A stretch of DNA of 10,073 nt from JAXHTH01 sp034211115. GTDB taxonomy: Bacteria > Planctomycetota > Phycisphaerae > Phycisphaerales > SM1A02. Where the stretch lies: assembly GCA_034211115.1 (NCBI GenBank), contig JAXHTH010000352.1, positions 1-10,073 on the forward strand. The letters are read 5' to 3'. Shown here one piece after another: positions 1 to 6,619 of the stretch. Positions within the stretch are counted from its first letter, which is position 1, and the number at the start of each line of letters is the position of its first letter. A program made the translations under genes and the position numbers. The notes under the pieces are model-generated. The model searched no databases. It was not told where the DNA came from and worked only from the letters and a program-made list of their open reading frames with translations.

Positions 1-657
1 GTCCTGGTCACGAACGACGATCTACGTGAGACATTGTTCGGCCCGAGCGCAATGAAGGTCAATCTCTACATGTATGCAAGCCAACTGGCGCGCGAAGACG
101 ACGGCACGATCACCATTGTCGGCGAGAACGATTTGGAAAGACTCGGCGAGGAAACGTATTCCGCGGAGTGGGATCGGATTGTGCAGCGCCCTGAATGCTA
201 CTACTTCATCTACACTCTGCCGCACCACCGCCATGGGCTCTGGGCGCGCACCAGCGAGTCGCGAGCGCGGCTACTGCGAGTCTACGAGAATGCCGGAGGA
301 GCGCCGGTTGATGACATCGAGCTCCGCCGCGCGTGCATCGAGCATCTGATCGCATCAGGTGAAGCGCCGGATGCGGCCGAACTGCTCAAGACCGGCGTGG
401 TTCGGGTCGATCGGATTCTCTGGTTCGGCTGGATCGTGAACCTGCTGACGGTCCTGTCCCTGGCGACGCTGCTCGTGACGAGCCCGCTTCAGGTGCGCCG
501 CCGAGTGCTCGATCGCCGCGCCGCGCGCCGCCTCGCCAGGGGGTTCTGCCCGACGTGTGCCTATCCCTTGCCGACGGGCGAGTCCGTCCGCTGCCCCGAG
601 TGCGGCTGGGGGGCGGAGGCGGGCAATGAGCGACAGGCGATGAGCGATGAGCGATGA
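1..657 (+). CDS. Membrane protein with C-terminal zinc ribbon, 5' end outside window
   Basis: The frame is open from base 1, and neither the TTG at 34 nor the ATG at 52 has a ribosome binding site, so I read this as the 3' part of a longer gene. Seen: a soluble acidic/aromatic N-terminal part; one hydrophobic span at about bases 415-483 (motif WFGWIVNLLTVLSLATLLV); a strongly basic stretch right after it (RRRVLDRRAARR), suggesting that side is cytoplasmic; then a zinc ribbon at about 544-615 with Cys pairs CPTC and CPEC. Known: short Cys4 ribbons following a membrane span are frequent at the C-termini of Phycisphaerae proteins of unknown role. The last codons lie in a tandem heptamer repeat. 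No enzymatic motif is recognised and the function is unknown. Reading frame and ribbon are sure; the role is not. Confidence 0.75.
   Translation, partial: VLVTNDDLRETLFGPSAMKVNLYMYASQLAREDDGTITIVGENDLERLGEETYSAEWDRIVQRPECYYFIYTLPHHRHGLWARTSESRARLLRVYENAGGAPVDDIELRRACIEHLIASGEAPDAAELLKTGVVRVDRILWFGWIVNLLTVLSLATLLVTSPLQVRRRVLDRRAARRLARGFCPTCAYPLPTGESVRCPECGWGAEAGNERQAMSDER
637..657 (+). repeat. Three perfect GCGATGA heptamers ending at the stop codon
   Basis: GCGATGA is repeated three times without mismatch, and the last copy supplies the TGA stop of the zinc-ribbon gene. Because the unit is 7 nt, gain or loss of a unit shifts the frame and would change the C-terminus after the zinc ribbon. 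The repeat encodes only the last few residues (AMSDER). Confidence 0.8.
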
Positions 658-835
658 GTCCGCGGTGGCAGGATCGGCGGTGCGGACCAGCGAGCCGCGG
701 CGTCCTCGCCAGCGGCTCACCCCCGACCGGCAACGATTCCCGTCGCGCGAACCGCGCAGGTGAAGGCCGACCGCGACCCGCTCGCAGGGACGCGGCGGCT
801 CGCGCGGCGCCGCGACCTGCAGCGAAGCGGAAGGT
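658..835 (+). other. Gene-free stretch between zinc-ribbon gene and terminator
   Basis: No convincing coding sequence. An ATG overlapping the upstream stop (654) opens an Arg/Pro/Ala-rich frame that runs through the terminator and into the lipoprotein gene, as expected of a GC-rich shadow frame. A perfect 12-bp palindrome CGCGGCGCCGCG lies at 803-814, and CGACC (813-817) can pair with GGTCG (833-837). The stretch would be the 3' untranslated region of the upstream transcript, or a short RNA ending at the terminator. Confidence 0.4.
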
Positions 836-859
836 CGTGCCGATGGCGCGTTCTTTTTT
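836..859 (+). terminator. Rho-independent terminator
   Basis: CGTGCC (836-841) pairs with GGCGCG (845-850), including one G-U pair, around a GAT loop. TTCTTTTTT (851-859) follows directly. A GC stem joined to a T-run is the classical intrinsic terminator form, and T-runs are rare in this GC-rich DNA. It separates the zinc-ribbon gene from the lipoprotein/sigma operon. The three-base loop is tighter than usual. Confidence 0.6.
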
Positions 860-876
860 CGCGTTTGCATGTCATC

Positions 877-905
877 CGGACGATCCCGCCGATCGTCTCT
901 ATATT
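877..905 (+). promoter_or_regulatory. Candidate promoter of the lipoprotein/sigma operon
   Basis: TATATT at 900-905 matches five of six bases of the -10 consensus and lies between the terminator and the operon's first start codon, predicting a leader of about 45 nt. The 17-bp-spaced -35 position (CCGGAC, 877-882) is poor. A CGTC tetramer at 894-897 resembles the -10 core of some ECF promoters, so autoregulation is conceivable, but no AAC-type -35 accompanies it. Weak call. Confidence 0.3.
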
Positions 906-957
906 GAGGCGCTCGTTGAGATGGCCGCGCCGCGCGAAACCGGATGGAGATCAACAC

Positions 958-1977
958 ATGACGGCCCACCTGTCAGGAAGTGCTCTGATGATCGCCCTGG
1001 CGATCCCGCTGCTCGCCGGCTGCATCGAACGCGAAGAGCAGATCGTCATCGAGCTGGACGGCTCGGTGCGCATGAAGCTCGATTTCCAGACGAACTCGTT
1101 CGATGAGCTGTATCTCGGCGATGCCGTGCCCACCATGGACGGCGGGTGGGTCATCGCCGAATCGGTCGAGGAGAACCAGGAGGGCGAGGAGACCTACAGG
1201 CTCCGGGCCGAGGCGGTCTTCGGCCCCGGGCAGGATCTGCCATCCAGCCTCGCCTCGCCGCGCGACCCGGATGTCGACACCTATCTTCAGTTTCCCACCG
1301 AAGTCACGATCGAGCAGCGACGAGGTGGCAGGTACTACCACTTCTATCGACGCTACCCCGCCCGCGCGTGGGCCTTCCACGAGGCGGCCCGCCAGAGCTT
1401 CCAGGAGGAGCTGGCCAAGCTCGAGGGGAGGAGCTTCGAGGACATGACCATGCAGGAGCGGACGCAGATCGTCTGGCTCCTGGCCCGGCTGGAGACGGCC
1501 AAGTACGAGGCCCTGGCCCGCTGGGCGTTCAAGGATGCGATGCCCGAGGCGCCGCAGGATGCCTGGCTGCACGCCCGCACCGCGCTGCGGCAGGTCTATG
1601 ACAACCTCGACCCCGCGCGGATCGTCGAGCTTCTCAGCGGCGAGGATGGGAAGATCAACGAGGAGGCCGTCGAAGAGGAGGCCAGGGCCTTCGAGGACAG
1701 CGCCATCGAGGCGATGCAGACCGCTCTGCGCGAAAAGGGCCGAATCAGCGCCGAGAAGATCAATGCTTTCATCCGCCGCTTCCGCTGGCACAAGAAGTAT
1801 TATGAGATCACCGAAGATCTCGCCGATGACGGCTTCACCATCGCCGTCACCATGCCCGGCGCGATCGTCGGCCACAACGGCCTGCGCATCGAGGATGGCG
1901 CCGTCGTCTGGGAGTTCACCGGTGAAATGCTCCGCGATCAGGAGATCGAGCTGATGGTCACTTCGCGGGTGAATTGA
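958..1977 (+). CDS. Lipoprotein, LppM-like beta domain with helical insertion
   Basis: A 339-residue predicted lipoprotein. The ATG at 958 is chosen because GGAGA (946-950) lies 7 nt upstream and the protein then starts with a hydrophobic stretch and the lipobox LAGC, lipidated Cys22; the frame is open further upstream but without a signal sequence. After Cys22 comes a beta-type segment (IVIELDGSVRMKLDF, 29-43), then a long charged, mostly helical region (about 135-280), then a final beta segment (TMPGAIVGHNG ... VVWEF, 298-320). The two ends together resemble the LppM-type lipoprotein fold (dGs ... pG-x-v-x-x-hnG ... W), with the helical region as an insertion; this is pattern recognition, not a search result. 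Only 26 nt separate it from the sigma factor gene, so it probably belongs to the same envelope-signalling unit, as sensor or regulated product. No hydrophobic segment follows the lipobox. Molecular function unknown. Confidence 0.8.
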   Translation: MTAHLSGSALMIALAIPLLAGCIEREEQIVIELDGSVRMKLDFQTNSFDELYLGDAVPTMDGGWVIAESVEENQEGEETYRLRAEAVFGPGQDLPSSLASPRDPDVDTYLQFPTEVTIEQRRGGRYYHFYRRYPARAWAFHEAARQSFQEELAKLEGRSFEDMTMQERTQIVWLLARLETAKYEALARWAFKDAMPEAPQDAWLHARTALRQVYDNLDPARIVELLSGEDGKINEEAVEEEARAFEDSAIEAMQTALREKGRISAEKINAFIRRFRWHKKYYEITEDLADDGFTIAVTMPGAIVGHNGLRIEDGAVVWEFTGEMLRDQEIELMVTSRVN

Positions 1978-2003
1978 CTGACGGGCTGGAGGTGGCCTGA
2001 GGA

Positions 2004-2534
2004 ATGAGCACGCCCAAGCCGGCCGATCCCGCCGCCGAGTTCGAGCGCTACCGGCATGACGTTTACGCCTGGGCCTATCGCCTGCTGGGGCGCCATCACG
2101 ATGCGCTCGATGTGGCCCAGGATGTGTTCCTGAGATGGGTGAGGCAGGTGCGGAAGGCGGCGCCGGCGCATCCGCGATCGTGGCTGAGGCGAGTGACGAT
2201 CAACCGCGCCATCGATCTGCGGCGATCGACGAGACCAGAGCCGGCGACGGCGGACGTCGAAGAGCGGGCGGGCGCGAAGGCGGAGGACAGCGCGCTCGAG
2301 CGCGATGAACTGCGGGCCGCGGTGGCCGCGGCGATGATCGAGCTGAGCGAGATGCAGCGCAGCGTCCTGACGGCAAAGGTCCATGATGAACTGACGTTCG
2401 CCCAGATCGCCGCCGAGCACGGGCTGGCCGTGCCGACCGTGAAGACACATTACCTTCGCGCGCTGCGGGCCGTGCGCGATCGGTTGGAACGGGACCGGCT
2501 GGAGCGGGACCGGGCCGCACCCGGAAGGAGTTGA
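2004..2534 (+). CDS. ECF-family RNA polymerase sigma factor
   Basis: A 176-residue sigma-70-family protein of extracytoplasmic-function size. Region 2 spans about residues 12-76: the helix with DALDVAQDVFLRW (33-45) is the core-binding/-10-recognition signature, followed by PRSWLRRVTINRAIDLRR. Region 4 spans about 105-162, with the helix-turn-helix TFAQIAAEHGLAVPTVKTHYLRA (131-153, abridged as TFAQIAAEHG and VPTVKTHYLRA) that reads the -35 box. No region 1 or 3 is present, as expected for ECF factors. GGAGGTGG (1988-1995) supports the ATG. The gene lies between the lipoprotein and a single-span membrane protein 3 nt downstream, the usual sigma/anti-sigma order. The C-terminus carries a duplicated 15-bp unit (2481-2510) encoding RLERD twice, a basic/acidic tail beyond region 4. 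The ECF subgroup cannot be fixed without comparison. Confidence 0.93.
   Translation: MSTPKPADPAAEFERYRHDVYAWAYRLLGRHHDALDVAQDVFLRWVRQVRKAAPAHPRSWLRRVTINRAIDLRRSTRPEPATADVEERAGAKAEDSALERDELRAAVAAAMIELSEMQRSVLTAKVHDELTFAQIAAEHGLAVPTVKTHYLRALRAVRDRLERDRLERDRAAPGRS
2481..2510 (+). repeat. Duplicated 15-bp unit in sigma factor tail
   Basis: CGGTTGGAACGGGAC is followed by CGGCTGGAGCGGGAC; both encode RLERD (residues 160-169). The two differences are synonymous. It extends the last helix after region 4. Confidence 0.7.
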
Positions 2535-2537
2535 ATC

Positions 2538-3119
2538 ATGAGTGCAGTGAATCGCGATGAACTGCTGGCCGGGTACCTCGGTGATGAGTTGAACGAAGCG
2601 GAGCGGGTTCGATTCGAGTCGATGATGGCCGATGACCCGGAGCTTGCCGCGGAGGTGCAGAGCCTGCGGCGAACGATCGAGTCGATGCGCGCGCTGGATG
2701 CCCCCGGAAGTGGTCGGGCCCCCGGAAGCGTGCGGGCCCCCGGAAGCGTGCGGGCCCCCCGAAGCGGACAGGCCTTCGAAACCGGACACGCCCCGCCGAA
2801 GGCGGGGGTCACTCCGTCCGCATCCGTTTCGCGGCCGCTTCGAGTATGGGCCGGCGCAGTGCTTCGCTACGCGGCCGTCATCGGCCTGGCCTTCGCCGCG
2901 GGATATTTCATGCGCGGCAGGGAAGCGCATGAGGTTCTGACGGATGTCTCAGCACCACGCCCGGCCGGGCGCGCCAGCAGGGAGATTGCCCGGCCCGTGA
3001 TGCCGGAAGCAGGCGAATGGCTCCAGCGCGCTGCGGAGGTGTATGTCAGCCGTCCGCGCGGTTCGAGCTTCGCCCGTTCGCTGGTCGCGATCGCCGAGGC
3101 GGGAGAAGAAGACCAGTAG
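2538..3119 (+). CDS. Putative anti-sigma factor, single membrane span, no zinc motif
   Basis: A 193-residue protein starting 3 nt after the sigma gene stop, with AAGGAG (2525-2530) 7 nt before its ATG, so the two are probably translationally coupled. The N-terminus (ELLAGYLGDELNEAERVRFE, 8-27) matches the opening helices of many anti-sigma domains (x-x-L-x-x-Y-L-D-x-E-L-x-x-x-E), here continued by PELAAEVQSLRR. The ZAS zinc motif H-x3-C-x2-C is absent and the protein has no cysteine. A linker built of 6-residue repeats follows (55-78), then one transmembrane segment at about 103-125 (YAAVIGLAFAAGYFM) and a periplasmic tail of about 68 residues. Inferred role: membrane sequestration of the upstream sigma factor, released by an envelope signal perhaps involving the operon's lipoprotein. 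The anti-sigma call rests on operon position, N-terminal pattern and topology. Confidence 0.75.
   Translation: MSAVNRDELLAGYLGDELNEAERVRFESMMADDPELAAEVQSLRRTIESMRALDAPGSGRAPGSVRAPGSVRAPRSGQAFETGHAPPKAGVTPSASVSRPLRVWAGAVLRYAAVIGLAFAAGYFMRGREAHEVLTDVSAPRPAGRASREIARPVMPEAGEWLQRAAEVYVSRPRGSSFARSLVAIAEAGEEDQ
2701..2772 (+). repeat. Four tandem 18-bp units in the anti-sigma linker
   Basis: Units at 2701-2718, 2719-2736, 2737-2754 and 2755-2772. The second and third are identical (CCCCCGGAAGCGTGCGGG); the first and last are diverged. The repeats stay in frame and encode APGSGR, APGSVR, APGSVR and APRSGQ, a flexible basic Pro/Gly linker between the sigma-binding domain and the membrane span. The unit length keeps the frame, so copy number can vary without breaking the gene. 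Confidence 0.9.
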
Positions 3120-3307
3120 GGGCCCGGTGTGCGGCGTGCCAGGGATGTGCCCGCCGGTGCCGAATCCCACAAGCCACGGGCGGATCGGGCCGATAACGAC
3201 ATCGCGGGGTGGCCCGGCGCCTCATCGGCGCCCGCGAACAGCGCTCGGCAGGTGCCCGTAGGATCGGATATCCTCGCCCCTCGCGGCCGGCCCTGGCCCT
3301 CCGTCCT
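3120..3307 (+). other. Intergenic stretch after sigma operon, strong hairpin
   Basis: No gene supported. Two alternative strong stems overlap: TCGCGGG (3202-3208) with CCCGCGA (3231-3237), and GGCGCC (3216-3221) with GGCGCC (3227-3232) around TCATC. Neither is followed by a T-run, so this may be a processing or Rho-linked structure at the operon's end rather than an intrinsic terminator. A smaller AGGAT/ATCCT inverted repeat lies at 3260-3274. Confidence 0.35.
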
Positions 3308-3373
3308 CCGTCGCTTCGTCGCTCCGTCGCTCCCCCTCAGTCCCTTCGTCCTTCAGTCCCTCAGTCCCTCTCT
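3308..3373 (+). repeat. Pyrimidine-rich octamer repeat upstream of the decarboxylase gene
   Basis: Degenerate 8-bp units. Three are of type CCGTCGCT (3308-3331); after a 2-nt break come five of type CCCTCAGT/CCCTTCGT (3334-3373), followed by TCTTCC and the ATG at 3380. The plus strand is almost purely C/T apart from one or two purines per unit. An 8-nt period does not suit coding, which argues against extending the downstream gene into this region. Confidence 0.8.
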
Positions 3374-3379
3374 TCTTCC

Positions 3380-4351
<972 letters not shown>

Positions 4352-4363
4352 TCAGCGGATGAT

Positions 4364-4382
4364 GCGCAGGATCGCCTGGCGC
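4364..4382. terminator. Possible bidirectional terminator between convergent genes
   Basis: GCGCAGG (4364-4370) pairs with CCTGGCGC (4375-4382) with one bulged G, around an ATCG loop. It sits in the 30-nt gap between the converging stops of the decarboxylase and STAS genes and reaches the first base of the STAS stop. No T-run on either strand, so low confidence. Confidence 0.3.
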
Positions 4383-5143
4383 TACGATGCGAAGGCGTTG
4401 CGCAGCGCGCCGACCATGCGCGCGGGACGCCCGCCGTCGGCGAGTTTCAGGCGGCGCAGCACCCGGGCCATCTCCGGTGACATCCCCACCGCGGCGGTCC
4501 TGATGCCCATCGCCCGCGCCGTCTTGCGCACATCGAGGCACATCCCCAGCGCCATGCTCGACATGCTCCGCACCTCCGAGAGATCCAGGACCAGCCGCTT
4601 CAGGCGCGGCCCCAGCGAGTGCAGGACATCGTTGATCTCCGTGTGGATGATCGGCGTCTGACGCGCGCCGATGCTCGGCCCGGCCAGGCGGGCGGTGAGC
4701 TCCCGGTCGGCGATGGCGAAGCTGACGAACTGCCAGCGGCGGGGGGGCTCGCGCTGAGGCTGGGCACCAGGCGACGTCGGCCCGCCGTGATCGGCAGGTC
4801 CGCCGGGGGCGAGGCCGCCCGTTTGGGCGGTCTGGAGGCGGGTGGCGAGCGCCTGGCAGGGCTGCGCATGCGCTGCCGTTCCGTTCGCCGGCCCGCCACG
4901 CCGCTGGGCGTCGTCCAGCAGGCTGTCGAGAATCGCCGTCGCGTACCCGTGGGCCAGGTTCGTCAACTGCTCGGCCCGGTGGAGGGCGTTGATCGTACGG
5001 ATCAGCGGGACGTACGCACCCTGAGCCAGTTGCTGGGGCGTCAGGCCGTCTCCGAGGGCGAGTTCGGCCAGCCGCTCGGCACCGGTCCGATCGCCGGAAA
5101 TCAGCAGCTCGAACATCCGTTCAATCAGTCGATCCTGGCTCAC
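4382..5143 (-). CDS. Regulator with corrinoid-protein-like helical cap and STAS domain
   Basis: A 253-residue two-domain protein. The GTG at 5143-5141 is chosen because GGAGG (plus-strand CCTCC, 5151-5155) lies 7 nt upstream; an ATG at 5203 would add 20 residues without one. Residues about 5-82 form a helical domain (LISGDRTGAERLAELAL ... LTPQQLAQGAYVPLI ... LTNLAHGYATAILDSL) that follows the pattern of the four-helix cap of cobalamin-binding proteins, yet no corrinoid Rossmann domain or D-x-H-x-x-G is present. A Pro/Gly/Ala linker covers about 83-136. Residues about 137-250 are a STAS domain: VLDLSEVRSMSSMALG (185-200) is the characteristic strand-helix, with Ser195/196 at the site phosphorylated in anti-sigma antagonists, but Met replaces the usual Asp before the serines. 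STAS proteins act in partner-switching control of sigma factors or in stressosomes. No kinase or phosphatase partner is nearby. STAS call firm, cap call moderate, target unknown. Confidence 0.8.
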   Translation of the reverse strand: MSQDRLIERMFELLISGDRTGAERLAELALGDGLTPQQLAQGAYVPLIRTINALHRAEQLTNLAHGYATAILDSLLDDAQRRGGPANGTAAHAQPCQALATRLQTAQTGGLAPGGPADHGGPTSPGAQPQREPPRRWQFVSFAIADRELTARLAGPSIGARQTPIIHTEINDVLHSLGPRLKRLVLDLSEVRSMSSMALGMCLDVRKTARAMGIRTAAVGMSPEMARVLRRLKLADGGRPARMVGALRNAFAS

Positions 5144-5251
5144 GCGATGGCCTCCATGCTCCGTTCCCGATTCCCGGGGGCGGGACGAGAGAGCAGGTTC
5201 CATCGAGCCGGGACCGTCTCGGTCTGGAGAAATCGATCGTCTGCCGGCCTG

Positions 5252-5270
5252 AGCACGGCTCGCTCGTGCT
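5252..5270. promoter_or_regulatory. Inverted repeat AGCACG/CGTGCT in the STAS-recA gap
   Basis: AGCACG (5252-5257) and CGTGCT (5265-5270) form a perfect 6-bp inverted repeat around GCTCGCT. It overlaps by two bases the first CTATCGGA motif (5269-5276) of the recA upstream region. It could be an operator for the STAS gene, or a hairpin; nothing decides between them. Confidence 0.35.
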
Positions 5271-5314
5271 ATCGGACCTCATCCCATCCCCGCGGCGATC
5301 TCCCTCGAGACCAG

Positions 5315-5361
5315 CTATCCGAACAGAAACCGTAAAAATAATCCAAAAATCTACCGAACAA
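5315..5361 (+). promoter_or_regulatory. Repeated CCGAACA motif and phased A-tracts upstream of recA
   Basis: CTATCCGAACA (5315-5325) and CTACCGAACA (5351-5360) are near-identical direct repeats starting 36 bp apart. Between them lie two AAAAA tracts (5334-5338 and 5345-5349) spaced 11 bp, one helical turn, in a strikingly AT-rich patch. The second CCGAACA ends four bases before the TTGACC at 5365. The layout suits an UP-element or curved-DNA region plus a repressor site such as an SOS-type operator; the CGAAC half-site recalls LexA boxes of Gram-positive type, but the matching GTTCG half is missing. Confidence 0.4.
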
Positions 5362-5364
5362 GCC

Positions 5365-5394
5365 TTGACCCGGCCGATGGAATCGCGATCCTAT
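5365..5394 (+). promoter_or_regulatory. Candidate recA promoter, distal
   Basis: TTGACC (5365-5370, five of six -35 matches), then an 18-bp spacer and TCCTAT (5389-5394) as a weak -10. The phased A-tracts lie where an UP element would be. A CTATCGGATA motif (5391-5400) overlaps the -10, a position suited to repression. Confidence 0.35.
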
Positions 5395-5407
5395 CGGATA
5401 CCAAACA

Positions 5408-5436
5408 TTGACCGCCATCAGGGGTAGAGCTATGGT
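5408..5436 (+). promoter_or_regulatory. Candidate recA promoter, proximal
   Basis: TTGACC (5408-5413), a spacer of exactly 17 bp, then TATGGT (5431-5436). Start of transcription would fall near 5443, giving a leader of about 55 nt to the ATG at 5498. If correct, the alternative recA start at 5432, which lies inside this -10, cannot be used from this promoter. Confidence 0.45.
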
Positions 5437-5497
5437 GAGCACAGCGACGAAGAACGGCCGAAGCAAGACCAGAAACACCGCGCAGGAGAGGGCACCC

Positions 5498-6571
5498 ATG
5501 GCCAATTCCGTCACCGAGGACAAGGGACGGCTCCAGGCGCTCGAACGCGCCTTGGGCCAGATCGAGAAGACGTTCGGCAAGGGTTCGATCATGCGGCTCG
5601 ATGCCGATGCGATGCTCAAGATCCCGGGCATCTCGACCGGGGCCCTCAGCCTCGATCTCGCCCTGGGCGGCCGCGGCGTGCCCCGCGGGCGCGTGGTCGA
5701 GGTCTTCGGCCCGGAGGCCTCAGGCAAGACGACCCTGGCCCTGTCCGTCGTCGCCCAGGCGCAGAAGGGGGGCGGGGTCGCCGCGTTCATCGACGCCGAG
5801 CACGCTCTCGATCCCTCCTGGGCCCGTCGGCTGGGCGTCAACCTCGACGAGCTGCTCGTCTCCCAGCCCGACACGGGCGAGCAGGCGCTGGAGATCTGCG
5901 AGCTGCTCGTGCGCTCCAACGCCGTCGATGTGGTCGTCGTCGACTCCGTCGCCGCCCTGATCCCGCGCGCGGAGATCGAGGGCGAGATGGGCGATTCGCA
6001 CGTGGGCCTGCAGGCCCGCCTCATGAGCCAGGCTCTCCGCAAGCTCACCGGCGCCATCTCCAAGAGCAAGACGATCGTCCTCTTCATCAACCAGCTTCGC
6101 GAGAAGATCGGCGTGATGTTCGGCTCGCCGGAAACCACGCCCGGCGGCCGGGCGCTGAAGTTCTATTCGTCGGTGCGCATCGACATCCGCCGCACCGGCG
6201 CAATCAAGGACGGCGATCGGAACATCGGCAACCGCGTCCGCGCGCGGGTCGTGAAGAACAAGATCGCCCCGCCGTTCCGCGACGCCGAGTTCGACATCAT
6301 GTTCGACGAGGGCATCAGCGCCTCGGGGGATCTCGTCGATCTCGCCGTCGAGGACGGCATCGTCAAGAAGTCCGGGGCGTGGTTCAGCTACGGCGACATG
6401 CGCCTGGGGCAGGGGCGCGAGAACGCCAAGCAGTTCCTCCGCGAGAACGAAGATCTTTTCGAGGAGATCCGACGCGCCGTGATGGTCAAGCGTGGCATGG
6501 TCGCCGCCGAGTCGGAGCCGGCTGAGCAGGAAGCCGCCGAGAACGAGACGGCCGCGGTCGAAACGAAGTGA
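5498..6571 (+). CDS. recA: RecA recombinase
   Basis: A 357-residue RecA: ATP-dependent filament former on single-stranded DNA, catalysing strand exchange and, in many bacteria, stimulating LexA self-cleavage. Seen: N-terminal oligomerisation helix (RLQALERALGQIEKTFGKGS, 11-30), Walker A GPEASGKT (71-78), Walker B VVVVDSVAAL (145-154), loop L1 EGEMGDSHVG (161-170), loop L2 from INQLREKIGVMFGSPETT (198-215), and an acidic C-terminal tail rich in Glu and Ala (336-357). All key residues are present and length fits the family. The ATG at 5498 is chosen: AGGAG (5484-5488) precedes it and the protein then starts like other RecAs. An in-frame ATG at 5432 would add 22 basic residues and overlaps the proximal promoter; a TTG at 5408 would overlap that promoter's -35. 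Single gene with its own control region, divergent from the STAS gene; no recX or lexA is visible alongside. Confidence 0.97.
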   Translation: MANSVTEDKGRLQALERALGQIEKTFGKGSIMRLDADAMLKIPGISTGALSLDLALGGRGVPRGRVVEVFGPEASGKTTLALSVVAQAQKGGGVAAFIDAEHALDPSWARRLGVNLDELLVSQPDTGEQALEICELLVRSNAVDVVVVDSVAALIPRAEIEGEMGDSHVGLQARLMSQALRKLTGAISKSKTIVLFINQLREKIGVMFGSPETTPGGRALKFYSSVRIDIRRTGAIKDGDRNIGNRVRARVVKNKIAPPFRDAEFDIMFDEGISASGDLVDLAVEDGIVKKSGAWFSYGDMRLGQGRENAKQFLRENEDLFEEIRRAVMVKRGMVAAESEPAEQEAAENETAAVETK

Positions 6572-6592
6572 GCGCGGACCGCGCCGCCGGCG

Positions 6593-6619
6593 CCGGATGT
6601 TTCGCTCGAGCGATTCCGG
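6593..6619 (+). terminator. Hairpin just after recA, possible terminator
   Basis: CCGGA (6593-6597) pairs with TCCGG (6615-6619), enclosing the perfect palindrome TCGCTCGAGCGA (6602-6613). It begins 22 nt after the recA stop, a usual place for a terminator, but no T-run follows. Confidence 0.3.

Noticed and set aside
654..1106. Plus-strand open frame whose ATG overlaps the upstream stop (ATGA)
   Set aside because: Arg/Pro/Ala-rich composition without any motif, no ribosome binding site, runs through a good terminator and into the lipoprotein gene in another frame.
973..1875. 300-codon minus-strand open frame
   Set aside because: Fully antisense to the lipoprotein gene; composition (Leu/Gly/Asp/Arg) typical of a mirror frame in GC-rich DNA, no recognisable domain.
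2701..2772. Tandem units considered as a CRISPR array
   Set aside because: 18-bp units directly abut with no spacers and stay in the coding frame of the anti-sigma gene.
1938..2930. 330-codon minus-strand open frame
   Set aside because: Antisense to the sigma and anti-sigma genes; its apparent ASGGPH repeats are only the mirror of the 18-bp repeat.
5408..5431. TTG start giving a longer RecA
   Set aside because: The TTG belongs to a TTGACC promoter box, there is no ribosome binding site, and the extension is unlike RecA N-termini.
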